Part shown: piece by piece, positions 52,779 through 62,127 of the stretch
How positions within the stretch are numbered: position 1 is the stretch's first letter
How the letters are laid out: every line of letters starts with the position of its first letter
NCBI RefSeq assembly: GCF_029906645.1
Contig: NZ_JARYGZ010000002.1
Span: forward strand, 496,001 to 560,000
DNA: 64,000 bases
Source of the DNA: Sphingomonas oryzagri
GTDB lineage: Bacteria; Pseudomonadota; Alphaproteobacteria; Sphingomonadales; Sphingomonadaceae
Direction: 5' to 3'
The notes under the pieces: model-generated
What the model saw: only the letters and a program-made list of their open reading frames with translations
Told to the model about the DNA's origin: nothing
Databases searched by the model: none
Made by a program: the position numbers and the translations under genes

Positions 52779-53186
52779 TCAGAGGTAATGGATCGCCGCC
52801 GGCGGATGCGATCCGATCCAGATCGCCCACACCGCCAGCGTCAGCAGCACCGCCCAGGTGAGGCACGCGCCCACCGCGCGCATCGCGCCCATCTTCTGCG
52901 CATCCATGCCGAGCATGTGGACGAGGCGGGCCAGCGTGAACGCCGCGCCAATCCCCCACAGCCAGGATTTCGATCCGCCGGCCAGCTCGATCAGGCCCAT
53001 CAGGATCAGTACGAACGGCGCATATTCGACGAAGTTCGACTGCGCGCGCATCCGGCTGAGCAGCAACGGATTGTTGCCGTCGCCGTGCAACACCTTACCC
53101 GAACGGCGAATCGCGACGATGCGGAAAGCGAGCCAGAGATTGATGAGCGCGGCGGCGCCGGCGAAGGTGAGCGTGACGGGAAGCAT
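52779..53186 (-). CDS. MAPEG family membrane protein
   Basis: A 135-residue integral membrane protein with four helices. The pattern INLWLAFRIVAIRRSGK, NNPLLLSRMRAQSNFVEYAPFVLILMG and LARLVHMLGM matches bacterial MAPEG proteins, some of which are glutathione S-transferases. The ATG at 53186 starts the first helix (LTFAGAAALINLWLAFRI); a longer frame has no membrane character. Catalytic activity is not certain. Confidence 0.9.
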   Translation of the reverse strand: MLPVTLTFAGAAALINLWLAFRIVAIRRSGKVLHGDGNNPLLLSRMRAQSNFVEYAPFVLILMGLIELAGGSKSWLWGIGAAFTLARLVHMLGMDAQKMGAMRAVGACLTWAVLLTLAVWAIWIGSHPPAAIHYL

Positions 53187-53378
53187 GGGAAACCCCGGAA
53201 TATGCGTGACGATGTCCCTCGCTCGCACGCAACGCGGCGGGTTGCAACAGCGCGGAAATCCGGTATAGGGCGCCCTTCGCGACGAGGCCGGCCGCTGATG
53301 GTCCGCGGCCGTTCTGGCCGTGGCGATTCGGATGGTATGCGGCCCCGCACCCATTGAACACTAGGATTAGGTGCCGGT

Positions 53379-53558
53379 ATGGCCGTTCCCAAGCGAAAGA
53401 CCTCGCCCTCGCGGCGCAACATGCGTCGCAGCCACCATGCGCTCTCCGTGGAGTCGTTCCAAGAGTGCCCGAACTGTGGCGAGCTGAAGCGCCCGCACAA
53501 CCTGTGCAACGCGTGCGGCCACTATAACGGCCGCGAGATCGTCTCGGTCGAGGCCTGA
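53379..53558 (+). CDS. rpmF: 50S ribosomal protein L32
   Basis: A 59-residue ribosomal protein with the canonical start [20 protein letters not shown]. It is the zinc-binding form: four Cys at residues 30, 33, 43 and 46 (ECPNCG and LCNACG). Promoter elements are not certain. plsX starts 23 nt downstream, the conserved rpmF-plsX-fabH order of many proteobacteria. Confidence 0.98.
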   Translation: MAVPKRKTSPSRRNMRRSHHALSVESFQECPNCGELKRPHNLCNACGHYNGREIVSVEA

Positions 53559-53581
53559 GCCTCACGGAACGGACAGCTCGA

Positions 53582-54625
53582 GTGGACGCGCCGCGGATCG
53601 CCATCGACGCGATGGGAGGAGACGGGAGCGCGGCCACGATGCTGGCGGGCGCCGCCCTGGCGCTCACCCGGTTTCCTGATCTTCGCTTCCTGATCGTCGG
53701 CGATGACGCCGCGATCCAGGCCGAGCTTGCGCGCCACAAGGCGCTGGCCGCCGCCAGCGAGATCCTGCACGCGCCCGAAGCGATCAGCGGTGACGACAAG
53801 CCGAGCCAGGCGATCCGCCGCGCCAAGACCACCTCGATGGGCCTCGCCATCCAGGCGGTGAAGGAGCGCGAGGTCGGCGCTGCCGTCTCTGCCGGCAACA
53901 CCGGCGCGCTGATGGCGATGGCGAAGCTGGCGCTGCGCACGCTGCCCGGCATCGATCGCCCGGCGCTCGCCGCGATCATGCCGACGTTGGGCGACAATGA
54001 TGTCGTCATGCTCGATCTCGGCGCCAATACCGAGTGCGATGCCAACAATCTCGTCCAGTTCGCGCTGATGGGTGCCGCCTATTCGCGGGTCGCGCTCGAT
54101 ATCGAGAAGCCCAAGACCGCGTTGCTCAATATCGGCTCGGAAGAGCTGAAGGGCACCGACGAGCTGAAAGAGGCCGCCGCCAAGCTGCGCGCCCATCCCT
54201 CGCTGCCGCTCGAATTCGTCGGCAATATCGAGGCGGACCGGATCAATCGCGGCGCGGTCGATGTCGTCGTGTCGGATGGTTTTTCGGGCAATATCGCGCT
54301 GAAGGCGGTCGAAGGCACCGCGCGCTTCGTCACCGATCTGCTGCGCCGCTCCTTCTCGTCAAGCCTCCGCTCGAAAGTCGGCTTCCTGATCTCGCGCCCG
54401 GCGATGCACCTGCTGCGCGTCCATCTCGATCCGAACAACCACAATGGCGCGGTCTTCCTCGGCCTCAACGGCATCGTCGTGAAGAGCCACGGCAGCGCCG
54501 ACGCCAAGGGCGTGGCCAACGCCATCGCCGTCGCCGCCAAGCTGGTGCGCGACGATCTCAACCGCCTGATCGCCGAGGACATGGCTGAATATCGCGCCGC
54601 CTCGACGCCGGTCCAGGCTGCCTGA
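53582..54625 (+). CDS. plsX: Phosphate acyltransferase PlsX
   Basis: Makes acyl-phosphate from acyl-ACP for phospholipid synthesis; a peripheral membrane enzyme. It has 347 residues with blocks [57 protein letters not shown] and [15 protein letters not shown]-like ([19 protein letters not shown]). GTG at 53582 is the start. The last base of its stop is the first base of the fabH ATG (1-nt overlap). Confidence 0.96.
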   Translation: MDAPRIAIDAMGGDGSAATMLAGAALALTRFPDLRFLIVGDDAAIQAELARHKALAAASEILHAPEAISGDDKPSQAIRRAKTTSMGLAIQAVKEREVGAAVSAGNTGALMAMAKLALRTLPGIDRPALAAIMPTLGDNDVVMLDLGANTECDANNLVQFALMGAAYSRVALDIEKPKTALLNIGSEELKGTDELKEAAAKLRAHPSLPLEFVGNIEADRINRGAVDVVVSDGFSGNIALKAVEGTARFVTDLLRRSFSSSLRSKVGFLISRPAMHLLRVHLDPNNHNGAVFLGLNGIVVKSHGSADAKGVANAIAVAAKLVRDDLNRLIAEDMAEYRAASTPVQAA

Positions 54626-55602
54626 TGACTGTCCGCGCCATCCTTGCCGGCACCGGCTCCGCCCTGCCCGTTCGCCGCGTCACCAACGAAGAGCTGGCCG
54701 CGCAGGTCGATACCTCGGACGAGTGGATCGTCGAGCGCACCGGCATCCGCAGTCGTTATATCGCGGGCGAAGGCGAGACGACCGCGAGCCTGGCCGCCGA
54801 TGCCGCGCGCAAGGCGCTCGCCGACGCGGGCATGGACGCGAGCGAGATCGGCCTGATCGTGCTCGCCACCGCGACGCCTGACCAGACCTTCCCGTCGTCG
54901 GCCACCAAGGTGCAGGCGATGCTCGGCATCGACGACTGTGTGGCGTTCGACGTCGCGGCGGTCTGCTCGGGCTTCCTCTACGCGCTGTCGGTGGCCGAGA
55001 GCATGATCCGCGGCGGCTCCGCCAAGGCGGCGCTGGTGATCGGCTCCGAGACGTTCAGCCGCATCCTCGACTGGGAAGATCGCGCGACCTGCGTGCTGTT
55101 CGGCGACGGCGCCGGTGCGGTGGTACTCAAGGCCGAGGACGGCCCCGAGAATCCCGCCGAGGCGCGTGGCGTGCTGTCGGCCAGGCTCCATGCCGACGGG
55201 CGCCACAACGAACTGCTCTATGTCGATGGCGGCCCGTCCACCACGCAGACGGTGGGCAAGGTCCGCATGAAGGGCCGCGAGGTGTTCCGTCATGCGGTCG
55301 TCAACCTCGCCAGCGTGCTGACCGAGGTGCTGGAGGCGGTGAACCTCACGTCGGCCGACATCGACTGGCTGATCCCGCACCAGGCCAACGCCCGCATCCT
55401 CGATGCGACCGCGAAGAAGCTGAACCTCTCGCCCGATCGGGTGGTGGTGACGGTCGATCAGCACGCCAACACATCGGCCGCGTCCGTCCCGCTGGCGCTC
55501 GACGTCGCCAAGAAGGATGGCCGCGTGAAGCCCGGCGATCTGCTGGTGCTGGAGGCGATGGGCGGCGGCTTCACCTGGGGCGCTGCGGTCGTCCGACTCT
55601 GA
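54625..55602 (+). CDS. fabH: 3-oxoacyl-ACP synthase III
   Basis: Starts fatty acid synthesis by condensing acetyl-CoA with malonyl-ACP. It has 325 residues with the catalytic triad Cys114 ([11 protein letters not shown]), His252 (PHQANARI) and Asn282 (QHANTSAAS). The substrate blocks [14 protein letters not shown] are intact. It is translationally coupled to plsX by a 1-nt overlap. IHF follows 85 nt downstream. Confidence 0.97.
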   Translation: MTVRAILAGTGSALPVRRVTNEELAAQVDTSDEWIVERTGIRSRYIAGEGETTASLAADAARKALADAGMDASEIGLIVLATATPDQTFPSSATKVQAMLGIDDCVAFDVAAVCSGFLYALSVAESMIRGGSAKAALVIGSETFSRILDWEDRATCVLFGDGAGAVVLKAEDGPENPAEARGVLSARLHADGRHNELLYVDGGPSTTQTVGKVRMKGREVFRHAVVNLASVLTEVLEAVNLTSADIDWLIPHQANARILDATAKKLNLSPDRVVVTVDQHANTSAASVPLALDVAKKDGRVKPGDLLVLEAMGGGFTWGAAVVRL

Positions 55603-55687
55603 TCTGCGACACGCTGCCGCAACGATCTAGGCGCGGCGCCCAACCGGTATTATGATCCCGCCCTCAATCGAACCTGAGGGGGTGGCC

Positions 55688-55987
55688 TTGGCCGAGTTGC
55701 AGACCTTGACCCGTGCGGACCTGAGCGATGTCGTGCATCGCGAAATCGGCCTTTCGCGCGCCGATTCCGCCACGATGGTGGAGAATGTGCTCGACCTGAT
55801 GTGCGCGGCGATGTCGGGCGGCGAGAACGTCAAGATCTCGGGCTTCGGCACCTTCGTGCTGCGCGACAAGGGCGAGCGCGTCGGCCGCAATCCGAAGACC
55901 GGCATCGAGGTGCCGATCGCGCCGCGCCGGGTGCTGACCTTCCGCGCGTCCAACATGCTGCGCGATCGTATCGCGGCGGCGGACTGA
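55688..55987 (+). CDS. ihfA: Integration host factor subunit alpha
   Basis: A 99-residue DNA-bending protein of the HU/IHF fold: [18 protein letters not shown], the beta-arm [18 protein letters not shown] with the Pro that intercalates DNA, and the VKISGFGTF loop. The TTG at 55688 is chosen because GAGGGGG stands ~6 nt upstream and the length then fits IhfA; GTG at 55682 or ATG at 55652 would lengthen it. The merR gene follows after 4 nt, the usual ihfA-merR pair. Confidence 0.95.
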   Translation: MAELQTLTRADLSDVVHREIGLSRADSATMVENVLDLMCAAMSGGENVKISGFGTFVLRDKGERVGRNPKTGIEVPIAPRRVLTFRASNMLRDRIAAAD

Positions 55988-55991
55988 GCCG

Positions 55992-56336
55992 ATGGCCGAA
56001 AAGTCCGAAGCCGCCTTCCGCACCATCGGCGAGGTCTCGGACGAGATCGGCGTGAAGCAGCATATCCTGCGCTATTGGGAGAGCTGTTTCCCGGAGCTCA
56101 AGCCGATCACGCGGGCCGGCAACCGGCGCTATTACCGGCCCGAAGATGTCGCGCTGGTCCGCCGTATCGACGGCCTGCTCAACACGCAGGGCTATACGGT
56201 GAAAGGCGTGCAGAAGCTGCTGTCGGGCAAGGGGGGCGAGGAGCCGCCTGCCCCGGCAACCGCCGTTCCGGCCTTGCCGATCGATGAGCTGAAGGCGATC
56301 CGCGCGATGCTGGCAGACGCGCTGGCGGCCGCCTGA
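55992..56336 (+). CDS. MerR family transcriptional regulator
   Basis: A 114-residue regulator with a winged helix-turn-helix (FRTIGEVSDEIGVKQHILRYWES, ITRAGNRRYYRPEDVALVRRI) and a short C-terminal helix. It is the MerR gene that regularly follows ihfA in proteobacteria; ligand and targets are not established. It lies 4 nt after ihfA and abuts the convergent phosphatase gene. Confidence 0.92.
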   Translation: MAEKSEAAFRTIGEVSDEIGVKQHILRYWESCFPELKPITRAGNRRYYRPEDVALVRRIDGLLNTQGYTVKGVQKLLSGKGGEEPPAPATAVPALPIDELKAIRAMLADALAAA

Positions 56337-56888
56337 TCAGTCGATCCGGTCCGGTCCCAGCGCCGGATCGATATCGCGCGGGCGCACGAAGCGGACGAGG
56401 TGGCCGCTGCCCTCGTCGACCTCCGCCCAGCGATCGACCTCGAAGGTCAGCTCGGCGATGCTGGCGGTGGGATATTTCTCCTCCACTTCGCCGCGCGCGC
56501 GGATTTCCTCCTCGCCGGCATCGGTGGAGAGGCTGAGCACCAGTTCCTCGATCCCCGGATTGTGACCGGCGAGCAGGATGGTGCCGGCGCTGTCCGGCGC
56601 CTCCTGCACCACTTCGAGCAGATTGGAGGCCGACGCGAGATAGACGCGGCGGTCCCACCCCACGGCGGGGCGCTTGCCATAGCCGTCGAACATTGCGTCG
56701 AGGGTTTCGACCACCCGCACCGCCGGTGAGGCGATCACCGCGTCGAAGCCGAGGCCCAGCGATTTCATGTGGCGGCCCATGGTGATCGCGGCGCGCTTGC
56801 CCTTGTCGTTGAGCGCACGGTCGAAATCGCGGGTGGCGGGCTGATCCCAGCCGGACTTGGCGTGGCGGAAGGTGATGAGCCTCTTCAT
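56337..56888 (-). CDS. SixA-type histidine phosphatase
   Basis: A 183-residue phosphohistidine phosphatase-like enzyme. The catalytic RHAKS is at 8-12, and LLAGHNPGIEELV carries the second His. The blocks SPAVRVVETLDAM match the SixA subgroup. Substrate could be a phosphohistidine on a phosphotransfer protein or a small phosphoester. The start overlaps the stop of the DinG-like helicase by 4 nt, so the two are coupled. Confidence 0.9.
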   Translation of the reverse strand: MKRLITFRHAKSGWDQPATRDFDRALNDKGKRAAITMGRHMKSLGLGFDAVIASPAVRVVETLDAMFDGYGKRPAVGWDRRVYLASASNLLEVVQEAPDSAGTILLAGHNPGIEELVLSLSTDAGEEEIRARGEVEEKYPTASIAELTFEVDRWAEVDEGSGHLVRFVRPRDIDPALGPDRID

Positions 56889-59620
56889 TCCGCCTCTCCG
56901 CTCCCGGTCGATTCGGGGGCGTGATGCCCGATATGGGCCGGGTTGGGAAGGCCCGAGGCGACCGATCGCACCGCCTCGTCGAGCGTCACCCGGCGGATCG
57001 GCACGCCGGCCGGAAAGGCATCGAGCAGGCGCGACGGCGTGGCGGAGGAAAGCAGGACGAAGCGCCCGCGATCGTCGCCGCGCCGGATCAGCCGGCCGAA
57101 CGCCTGCGCCAGCCGCGCGCGCACCACCTCGTCGTCATAGGCCGATCCGCCGCCGACCGCACGGCGTGCCGCGTGGAGCACGGTGGGGCGCGGCCACGGC
57201 ACCTGCTCCATCACGACGAGGCGCAGCGAATGGCCGGGCACGTCGATGCCGTCGCGCAGCGCATCGGTGCCGAGCAGCGAGGCGCGCGGATCGTCGCGGA
57301 AGATGTCGATCAGGGTGCCGGTGTCGATCGGATCGACATGCTGAGCATAGAGCGGCAGCCCCTCGCGCGCCAGTCGATCGGCGATCCGCGCATAGACCGC
57401 CTTCAGCCGCGAGATCGCCGTGAACAGGCCGAGCGTGCCGCCCTGCGACGCCTCGACCAGCCGCGCATAGGCATGGGCGAGGCCCGCCATGTCGCCGCGC
57501 TTCACGTCGGTGACGATCAGCACCTCGGCCTGCGCCGCATAATCGAACGGGCTCTTTGCGCGAAACCGCTCGACCGCCGTATCGAGATGGCGGGTGCCGG
57601 TGCGCGCCTCGGCCCGCGCCCAGTCGCCGCCGGGGCCGGTGAGGGTCGCGGAGGTGACCAATACGCCCTGCGCGGGCGCTAGCACCGTCGCCGCCAGAGG
57701 CCGGCCGGGATCGAGCCAGTGGCGGCGGATACCGATGTCGAATTCACGCCCCTCGACGCGATCGACCGCCAGCCAGTCGACGAAATCGGGGTCGGGCGGC
57801 CCACCGATCCGGCCGAGCAGCGCCTGCCACGCCGAGATCATCCGCGCACGCAGCTGCAGCCCCGCCATCGCGCCCTCGATGCGCGCCCGTGCGGGGCCGT
57901 CGAGCCAGTCCGGCCCCTCTTCCAGCACCGCGAGCAGACGGCCGCCCAGCGCCACCATCGGGCGCATCAGCTGCTCCAATGCTGCGGAGGCATCGCCCGC
58001 CGCCTCGACGATCGGGCCGTCGAGCGCCGCCGCCTCGGTCTCGATGCCGTAGCCCGCATCCGCTGCCGTCGCGCGCGCCATGACGATGTCGCGCACCGCC
58101 GAGAGCAGTTTCTCGATCGGGCCGAGCGGCATCCCCTCGGCGATCCGCGCCAGCCAGTCGGTCGCGACCAGCGCCTGCGATCCGGCGATCACGCCCTCGA
58201 GCGCGATGGCGCCCGCCTCGTCGTAGGAAACGACGTCGGCCAGCCTTGCGGCGAGGCCGCGCCGTCGCCCGCGCGAGGCGCGTTCGGGGCCGACGATCCA
58301 GCGGCGCAGCTCGATCGCCTCCTGCCCGGTCAGTCCGGCCGAGAAGGTGGTGTCGGCGGCGTCGTGGAGGTGATGGCCCTCGTCGAACACGATGCGGCCC
58401 AAGGCCCGTCCGCCCTGCTCGTCGCGCCGCCGTTCGGCGAGCAGCATGACCAGCGCGTGGTTGGCGATGACGATGTCCGCCTCCTCGGCGCGGCGGATCG
58501 ATCGCTCGATGAAGCAGCGTCGGTAATGCGGGCAGCCGGCATAGACGCATTCGCCGCGCCGGTCGGTGAGCGCGGTCGATCCGGCGCGACGGAAGAGGGT
58601 GGTCAGCCAGCCGGGCAGATCGCCGCCCACCATGTCGCCGTCGCGCGTATAGGCCGCCCAGCGTGCCACCAGCTGCGCCAGCACCGCCGCGCGGCCCTGG
58701 AAGCCGCCATAGAGCGCGTCCTCCAGATTGAGCAGGCAGAGGTAGTTCTCGCGCCCCTTGCGCACCGCCACCCGGCGGCGGCGCTCGGCCGGATCGGGGA
58801 AGACCCGCTCGGTCTCGCGATCGAGCTGGCGTTGCAGGGCGCGCGTGTAGGTGGAGATCCATACCGTTCCCTCGGCGCGTTCCGACCACAGGCTGGTCGG
58901 CGCGAGATAGCCGAGCGTCTTTCCGATGCCGGTGCCGGCCTCCGCCAGCATTACGCGCGGTCTGCCCTCGCCCGCGCGCGGGGCGAAGGCATGGGTCGCG
59001 GCGGCGGCGTAAAGACGCTGGCCCTCGCGCGCCTCTGACGCCGTGCCGGTGAGCTGGCCGAGCCGCTCCACCGCATCATGTTCCGAGATGGTGACCGTGC
59101 GAGGCTGCGGCTTCGGCGCGGCCTCCTCCCATTCGGGCAGCTTGGCGAACAGGCCCCGTTCGGGTCGCTCGGGCTCCTTCATCCGCTGGATCAGCGCCTG
59201 TGCCCAGGGCCAGCGCAGCCGGCCGAGCGCGTGCGCGACATCCCAGGCGCCATGCTTTTCGGGCCAATCCTGCTCGACCGTGCCGAGGATGACGTCGGCG
59301 ATGTCCAGCAGCGTTGCCGTCGCCGCCGCGTCGCTCTCCGGCGGATCGAGGCCGAGCGCGCGCGCCATGCCCGCCGGCGTCGGCACCGCGAAGCGCGCCG
59401 GCGCCACGAAGGCGAACAGTTCGAGCAGATCCAGCCCGCTGATCTCGGCATAGCCCAGCCGCTGCCCGACCAGCGGCGCATTCAGCATCACCAGCGGTCG
59501 CTCGGCGGCGAGCGCGATCGCCTCGCCTCGCGCAAGGCCGCGCACACCCCGCCCGCGCTCGGCGAGCCAGATGCCGCCATGGGTGGCATGAAGCGCGAGG
59601 GGAGGGAGTGGGAAGCTCAC
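56885..59620 (-). CDS. DinG/XPD-like Fe-S helicase
   Basis: A 911-residue superfamily 2 DNA helicase. Walker A AEAGTGIGKT is at 226-235 and DEGH at 413-416. Four Cys at 295, 358, 363 and 369 (NYLCLLN, ECVYAGCPHYRRCF) form the XPD-type 4Fe-4S site. The C-terminal half carries GTDALRDGIDVPG and QAFGRLIRRGDD motifs. The first ~175 residues are an extension without recognised motifs and, unlike in some Gram-positive DinG proteins, no clear exonuclease DED motifs. It may act on R-loops or recombination intermediates. The SixA-type gene follows with an ATGA overlap. Confidence 0.92.
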   Translation of the reverse strand: MSFPLPPLALHATHGGIWLAERGRGVRGLARGEAIALAAERPLVMLNAPLVGQRLGYAEISGLDLLELFAFVAPARFAVPTPAGMARALGLDPPESDAAATATLLDIADVILGTVEQDWPEKHGAWDVAHALGRLRWPWAQALIQRMKEPERPERGLFAKLPEWEEAAPKPQPRTVTISEHDAVERLGQLTGTASEAREGQRLYAAAATHAFAPRAGEGRPRVMLAEAGTGIGKTLGYLAPTSLWSERAEGTVWISTYTRALQRQLDRETERVFPDPAERRRRVAVRKGRENYLCLLNLEDALYGGFQGRAAVLAQLVARWAAYTRDGDMVGGDLPGWLTTLFRRAGSTALTDRRGECVYAGCPHYRRCFIERSIRRAEEADIVIANHALVMLLAERRRDEQGGRALGRIVFDEGHHLHDAADTTFSAGLTGQEAIELRRWIVGPERASRGRRRGLAARLADVVSYDEAGAIALEGVIAGSQALVATDWLARIAEGMPLGPIEKLLSAVRDIVMARATAADAGYGIETEAAALDGPIVEAAGDASAALEQLMRPMVALGGRLLAVLEEGPDWLDGPARARIEGAMAGLQLRARMISAWQALLGRIGGPPDPDFVDWLAVDRVEGREFDIGIRRHWLDPGRPLAATVLAPAQGVLVTSATLTGPGGDWARAEARTGTRHLDTAVERFRAKSPFDYAAQAEVLIVTDVKRGDMAGLAHAYARLVEASQGGTLGLFTAISRLKAVYARIADRLAREGLPLYAQHVDPIDTGTLIDIFRDDPRASLLGTDALRDGIDVPGHSLRLVVMEQVPWPRPTVLHAARRAVGGGSAYDDEVVRARLAQAFGRLIRRGDDRGRFVLLSSATPSRLLDAFPAGVPIRRVTLDEAVRSVASGLPNPAHIGHHAPESTGSGEAE

Positions 59621-59722
59621 CCGGTTCCTATAGGCACTGCGGAACGGATGGGAAACGCCACATTCAGCCGCGGTGCAGCCAAGGCGGGCTAGGAGGCGCC
59701 GTCATCTCGAAGGTTTCCCGAC

Positions 59723-60121
59723 ATGCTGAAGATTTCCGCTTTGCTTGCCGCCTCGCTGTTCGCCACCGCCGCTTCCGCGCAGGCGCTGCCCGATCGCCCG
59801 ATCACGCGCGCCGAGGTGGTCGCCGCGGCCAAGGCGCAGTTCCAGAAGATCGACGCCAATCACGACGGCATCGTCACCCGCGAGGAGTTCGAGGCCTATC
59901 GCCAGAAGCAGGCTGCGGCGGGCGGGGACGACAATCCCTTCACCCATGTCGGCAGCCACTGGTTCGATCATGCCGATCCGGACGGCACCGGCCGCGTGAC
60001 GCTCGACCAGGCCGAGCAACACCCGCTCAAGCTCTTCGACATGGCCGACATGAACCATGACGGGGTGATCAGCCCGACCGAGGCGCGCATGGCGATGGCG
60101 TTCCGCAGCTTCGGAAAATGA
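59723..60121 (+). CDS. Exported EF-hand calcium-binding protein
   Basis: A 132-residue protein with signal peptide (ISALLAASLFATAASAQA). It carries three EF-hand loops: DANHDGIVTREE at 44-55, DPDGTGRVTLDQ at 85-96, and DMNHDGVISPTE at 109-120. The middle loop ends in Gln instead of Glu at position 12, so it may bind calcium weakly. It is likely periplasmic. A GC-rich hairpin follows 6 nt after the stop. Confidence 0.9.
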   Translation: MLKISALLAASLFATAASAQALPDRPITRAEVVAAAKAQFQKIDANHDGIVTREEFEAYRQKQAAAGGDDNPFTHVGSHWFDHADPDGTGRVTLDQAEQHPLKLFDMADMNHDGVISPTEARMAMAFRSFGK

Positions 60122-60127
60122 GGGGAT

Positions 60128-60153
60128 GGGGCCGGCCGAGGGAGGCCGGCCCC
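60128..60153 (+). terminator. GC-rich hairpin after the EF-hand gene
   Basis: GGGGCCGGCC and GGCCGGCCCC form a perfect 10-bp stem with a 6-nt loop, beginning 6 nt after the stop codon. There is no U tract after it (GTGCACACA), so it may be a weak terminator or 3' end stabiliser. Confidence 0.6.
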
Positions 60154-60332
60154 GTGCACACACCGCCAATTGGGGTCGCGCGGCGCGTGCAGCATGGGGC
60201 GACAGGGGTGCGCTCGATGCAGGTCCCGTCTAGCGCGGTAATGTCGCGGGCGATTTGCGGGATGTGTCCCGATCATGTCCGTGCGGCGGGCGGTGGCGGA
60301 ACGGCTCGGCGTCGGCTAGTAGCGCCAGCGTT

Positions 60333-61934
60333 ATGACCGACACCGAAACCCTCCGCACCGCCGCTCTCGCGTCCAAGGCCTGGCCCTATGAAGAGGCCCG
60401 CAAGCTGATGAAGCGCTGGCCGGAGGGGAAAGCGGAGGCCGTGCTGTTCCAGACCGGCTACGGCCCGTCGGGCCTGCCGCACATCGGTACCTTCACCGAG
60501 GTCGCGCGCACGTCGATGGTGCGCAACGCGTACGAGGAGATGACGGGTGGTGCCGCGACGCGCCTCGTCGCTTTCTCGGACGACATGGACGGGATGCGCA
60601 AGGTGCCGGGCAACCTGCCCAATCCCGAAAGCCTGCTGCCCTATCTCGACCAGCCGCTCAGCCGCGTGCCTGATCCGTTCGGCACGCACGACAGCTTCGC
60701 CGCGCACAACAACGCCCGGCTGCGCAGTTTCCTCGATGCCTTCGGTTTCGACTATGAATTCCTCGCCGCCTCGACCGCCTACCCGGAAGGTCGCTTCGAC
60801 GACACTCTGCGCGCGATCCTGAAGAATTACGATGCGATCATGGGCATCATGCTGCCCACGCTGGGCGAGGAGCGGCGCAAGACCTATTCGCCGATCTTCC
60901 CGATCCACCCCGAGACCGGCAAGGTGCTGCAGGTGCCGATCGAGGTGGTCGATCCGCAAGCCGGTATCATCGCCTATGTCGATCCCGAGACCGGCGCGCG
61001 CCGCGAACAGTCCGTGCTCGGCGGGCAGGCCAAGGCGCAGTGGAAGGTCGACTGGGCGCTGCGCTGGGTGGCGCTCGGCGTCGATTATGAGATGGCGGGT
61101 AAGGATCTGATCGATTCGGTCACCCAGTCCGGCAAGATCGCCCGCGCACTCGGCGCCAAGCCGCCCGAGGGCTTCAACTACGAGCTGTTCCTCGACGAGC
61201 AGGGCGCCAAGATTTCCAAGACCAAGGGCAACGGCCTGACGATCGAGGAATGGCTCACCTACGCGCCGATCGAGAGCCTCGCTTTCTACATCTATCGCGA
61301 GCCCAAGAAGGCGCGCCAGCTGAGTTTTGCGGTCATCCCCAAGGCGGTGGACGAATATTACCAGTTACTCGCTGCCTATCCGGGCCAGCCGATCGAGCAG
61401 CAGCTCGGCAATCCGGTGCATCATGTCCATCTGGGCAAGGTGCCGGCCGCCGATATGCCGGTCAGCTTCGCGCTGCTGCTCAACCTCGTCAGCGTGGCGC
61501 TGACCGACGACAAGGCTCTGCTGTGGCGTTACCTGCAGCGCTACGCCGCGAACGTGTCACCCGAGACGCATCCTGCGCTCGACCGGCTGCTCGACTACGC
61601 CATCGCCTATTTTCGGGACTTCATCGCGGATTCGCTGCGCCGTCGCGCGCCGACCGAGCAGGAGGCGGCCGCGCTGAAAGAGCTGGACGCGTTGCTCGCC
61701 GAGGATGACGGCACCGGCCGCGCCGACGAGGAACCGGCGGCCGTCCTGCAGAACCATGTCTACGAGATCGGCAAGACGCATTATGGCAAGGAAGGCCTGC
61801 GCGACTGGTTCAAGGTGCTCTACGAGACGCTGCTCGGCTCGTCGCAGGGGCCACGCATGGGTTCGTTCATCGCGCTCTATGGCGTTTCGGAGACACGTGC
61901 GCTGATTTCCGACGCGCTCGCACGACAAGCCTGA
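60333..61934 (+). CDS. lysK: Lysyl-tRNA synthetase, class I
   Basis: Charges tRNA-Lys with lysine. It is the class I form common in archaea and many alphaproteobacteria, with 533 residues. The HIGH-like motif PHIGT is at 49-53 (GPSGLPHIGTFTEVART) and the KMSKS-like KISKTKGNG at 293-301. The ATG at 60333 gives the expected start; upstream in-frame codons lie in the 211-nt spacer. It is followed by a chain of hairpins. Confidence 0.96.
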   Translation: MTDTETLRTAALASKAWPYEEARKLMKRWPEGKAEAVLFQTGYGPSGLPHIGTFTEVARTSMVRNAYEEMTGGAATRLVAFSDDMDGMRKVPGNLPNPESLLPYLDQPLSRVPDPFGTHDSFAAHNNARLRSFLDAFGFDYEFLAASTAYPEGRFDDTLRAILKNYDAIMGIMLPTLGEERRKTYSPIFPIHPETGKVLQVPIEVVDPQAGIIAYVDPETGARREQSVLGGQAKAQWKVDWALRWVALGVDYEMAGKDLIDSVTQSGKIARALGAKPPEGFNYELFLDEQGAKISKTKGNGLTIEEWLTYAPIESLAFYIYREPKKARQLSFAVIPKAVDEYYQLLAAYPGQPIEQQLGNPVHHVHLGKVPAADMPVSFALLLNLVSVALTDDKALLWRYLQRYAANVSPETHPALDRLLDYAIAYFRDFIADSLRRRAPTEQEAAALKELDALLAEDDGTGRADEEPAAVLQNHVYEIGKTHYGKEGLRDWFKVLYETLLGSSQGPRMGSFIALYGVSETRALISDALARQA

Positions 61935-61991
61935 ACCGAACCGACGCTGACGCGTTCTCGCGCGCGGTCCACCCCTTTCGGACTGGTGTGC

Positions 61992-62084
61992 GTGCGCCTT
62001 TTTGGCGTACCGCATCGGCCGCGCCGTTTCCGCACGGCGCGGCCACCGGGGGGTGGCCATCGACCCGCCGGCGCGGGAGCCGGC
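61992..62084 (+). other. Chain of four hairpins between lysK and the next gene
   Basis: Hairpin 1 pairs GTGCGCC (61992-61998) with GGCGTAC (62004-62010) around a TTTTT loop. Hairpin 2 pairs 62017-62027 with 62034-62044, a perfect 11-bp stem with a 6-nt loop. Hairpin 3 pairs GGCCACC (62041-62047) with GGTGGCC (62052-62058), sharing 4 nt with hairpin 2. Hairpin 4 pairs GCCGGC (62067-62072) with its copy at 62079-62084. None has a 3' U tract. It could be a terminator zone or a structured leader of the gene at 62128. Confidence 0.5.
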
Positions 62085-62127
62085 ATGCTTCATGTCAGCT
62101 TCATCGCCGGTGGCGTAGGGAGAGGAC

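Noticed and set aside
59640-59722. GGAAC before the EF-hand gene as an EcfG promoter
   Set aside because: No CGTT at 16-17 nt spacing follows the GGAAC.
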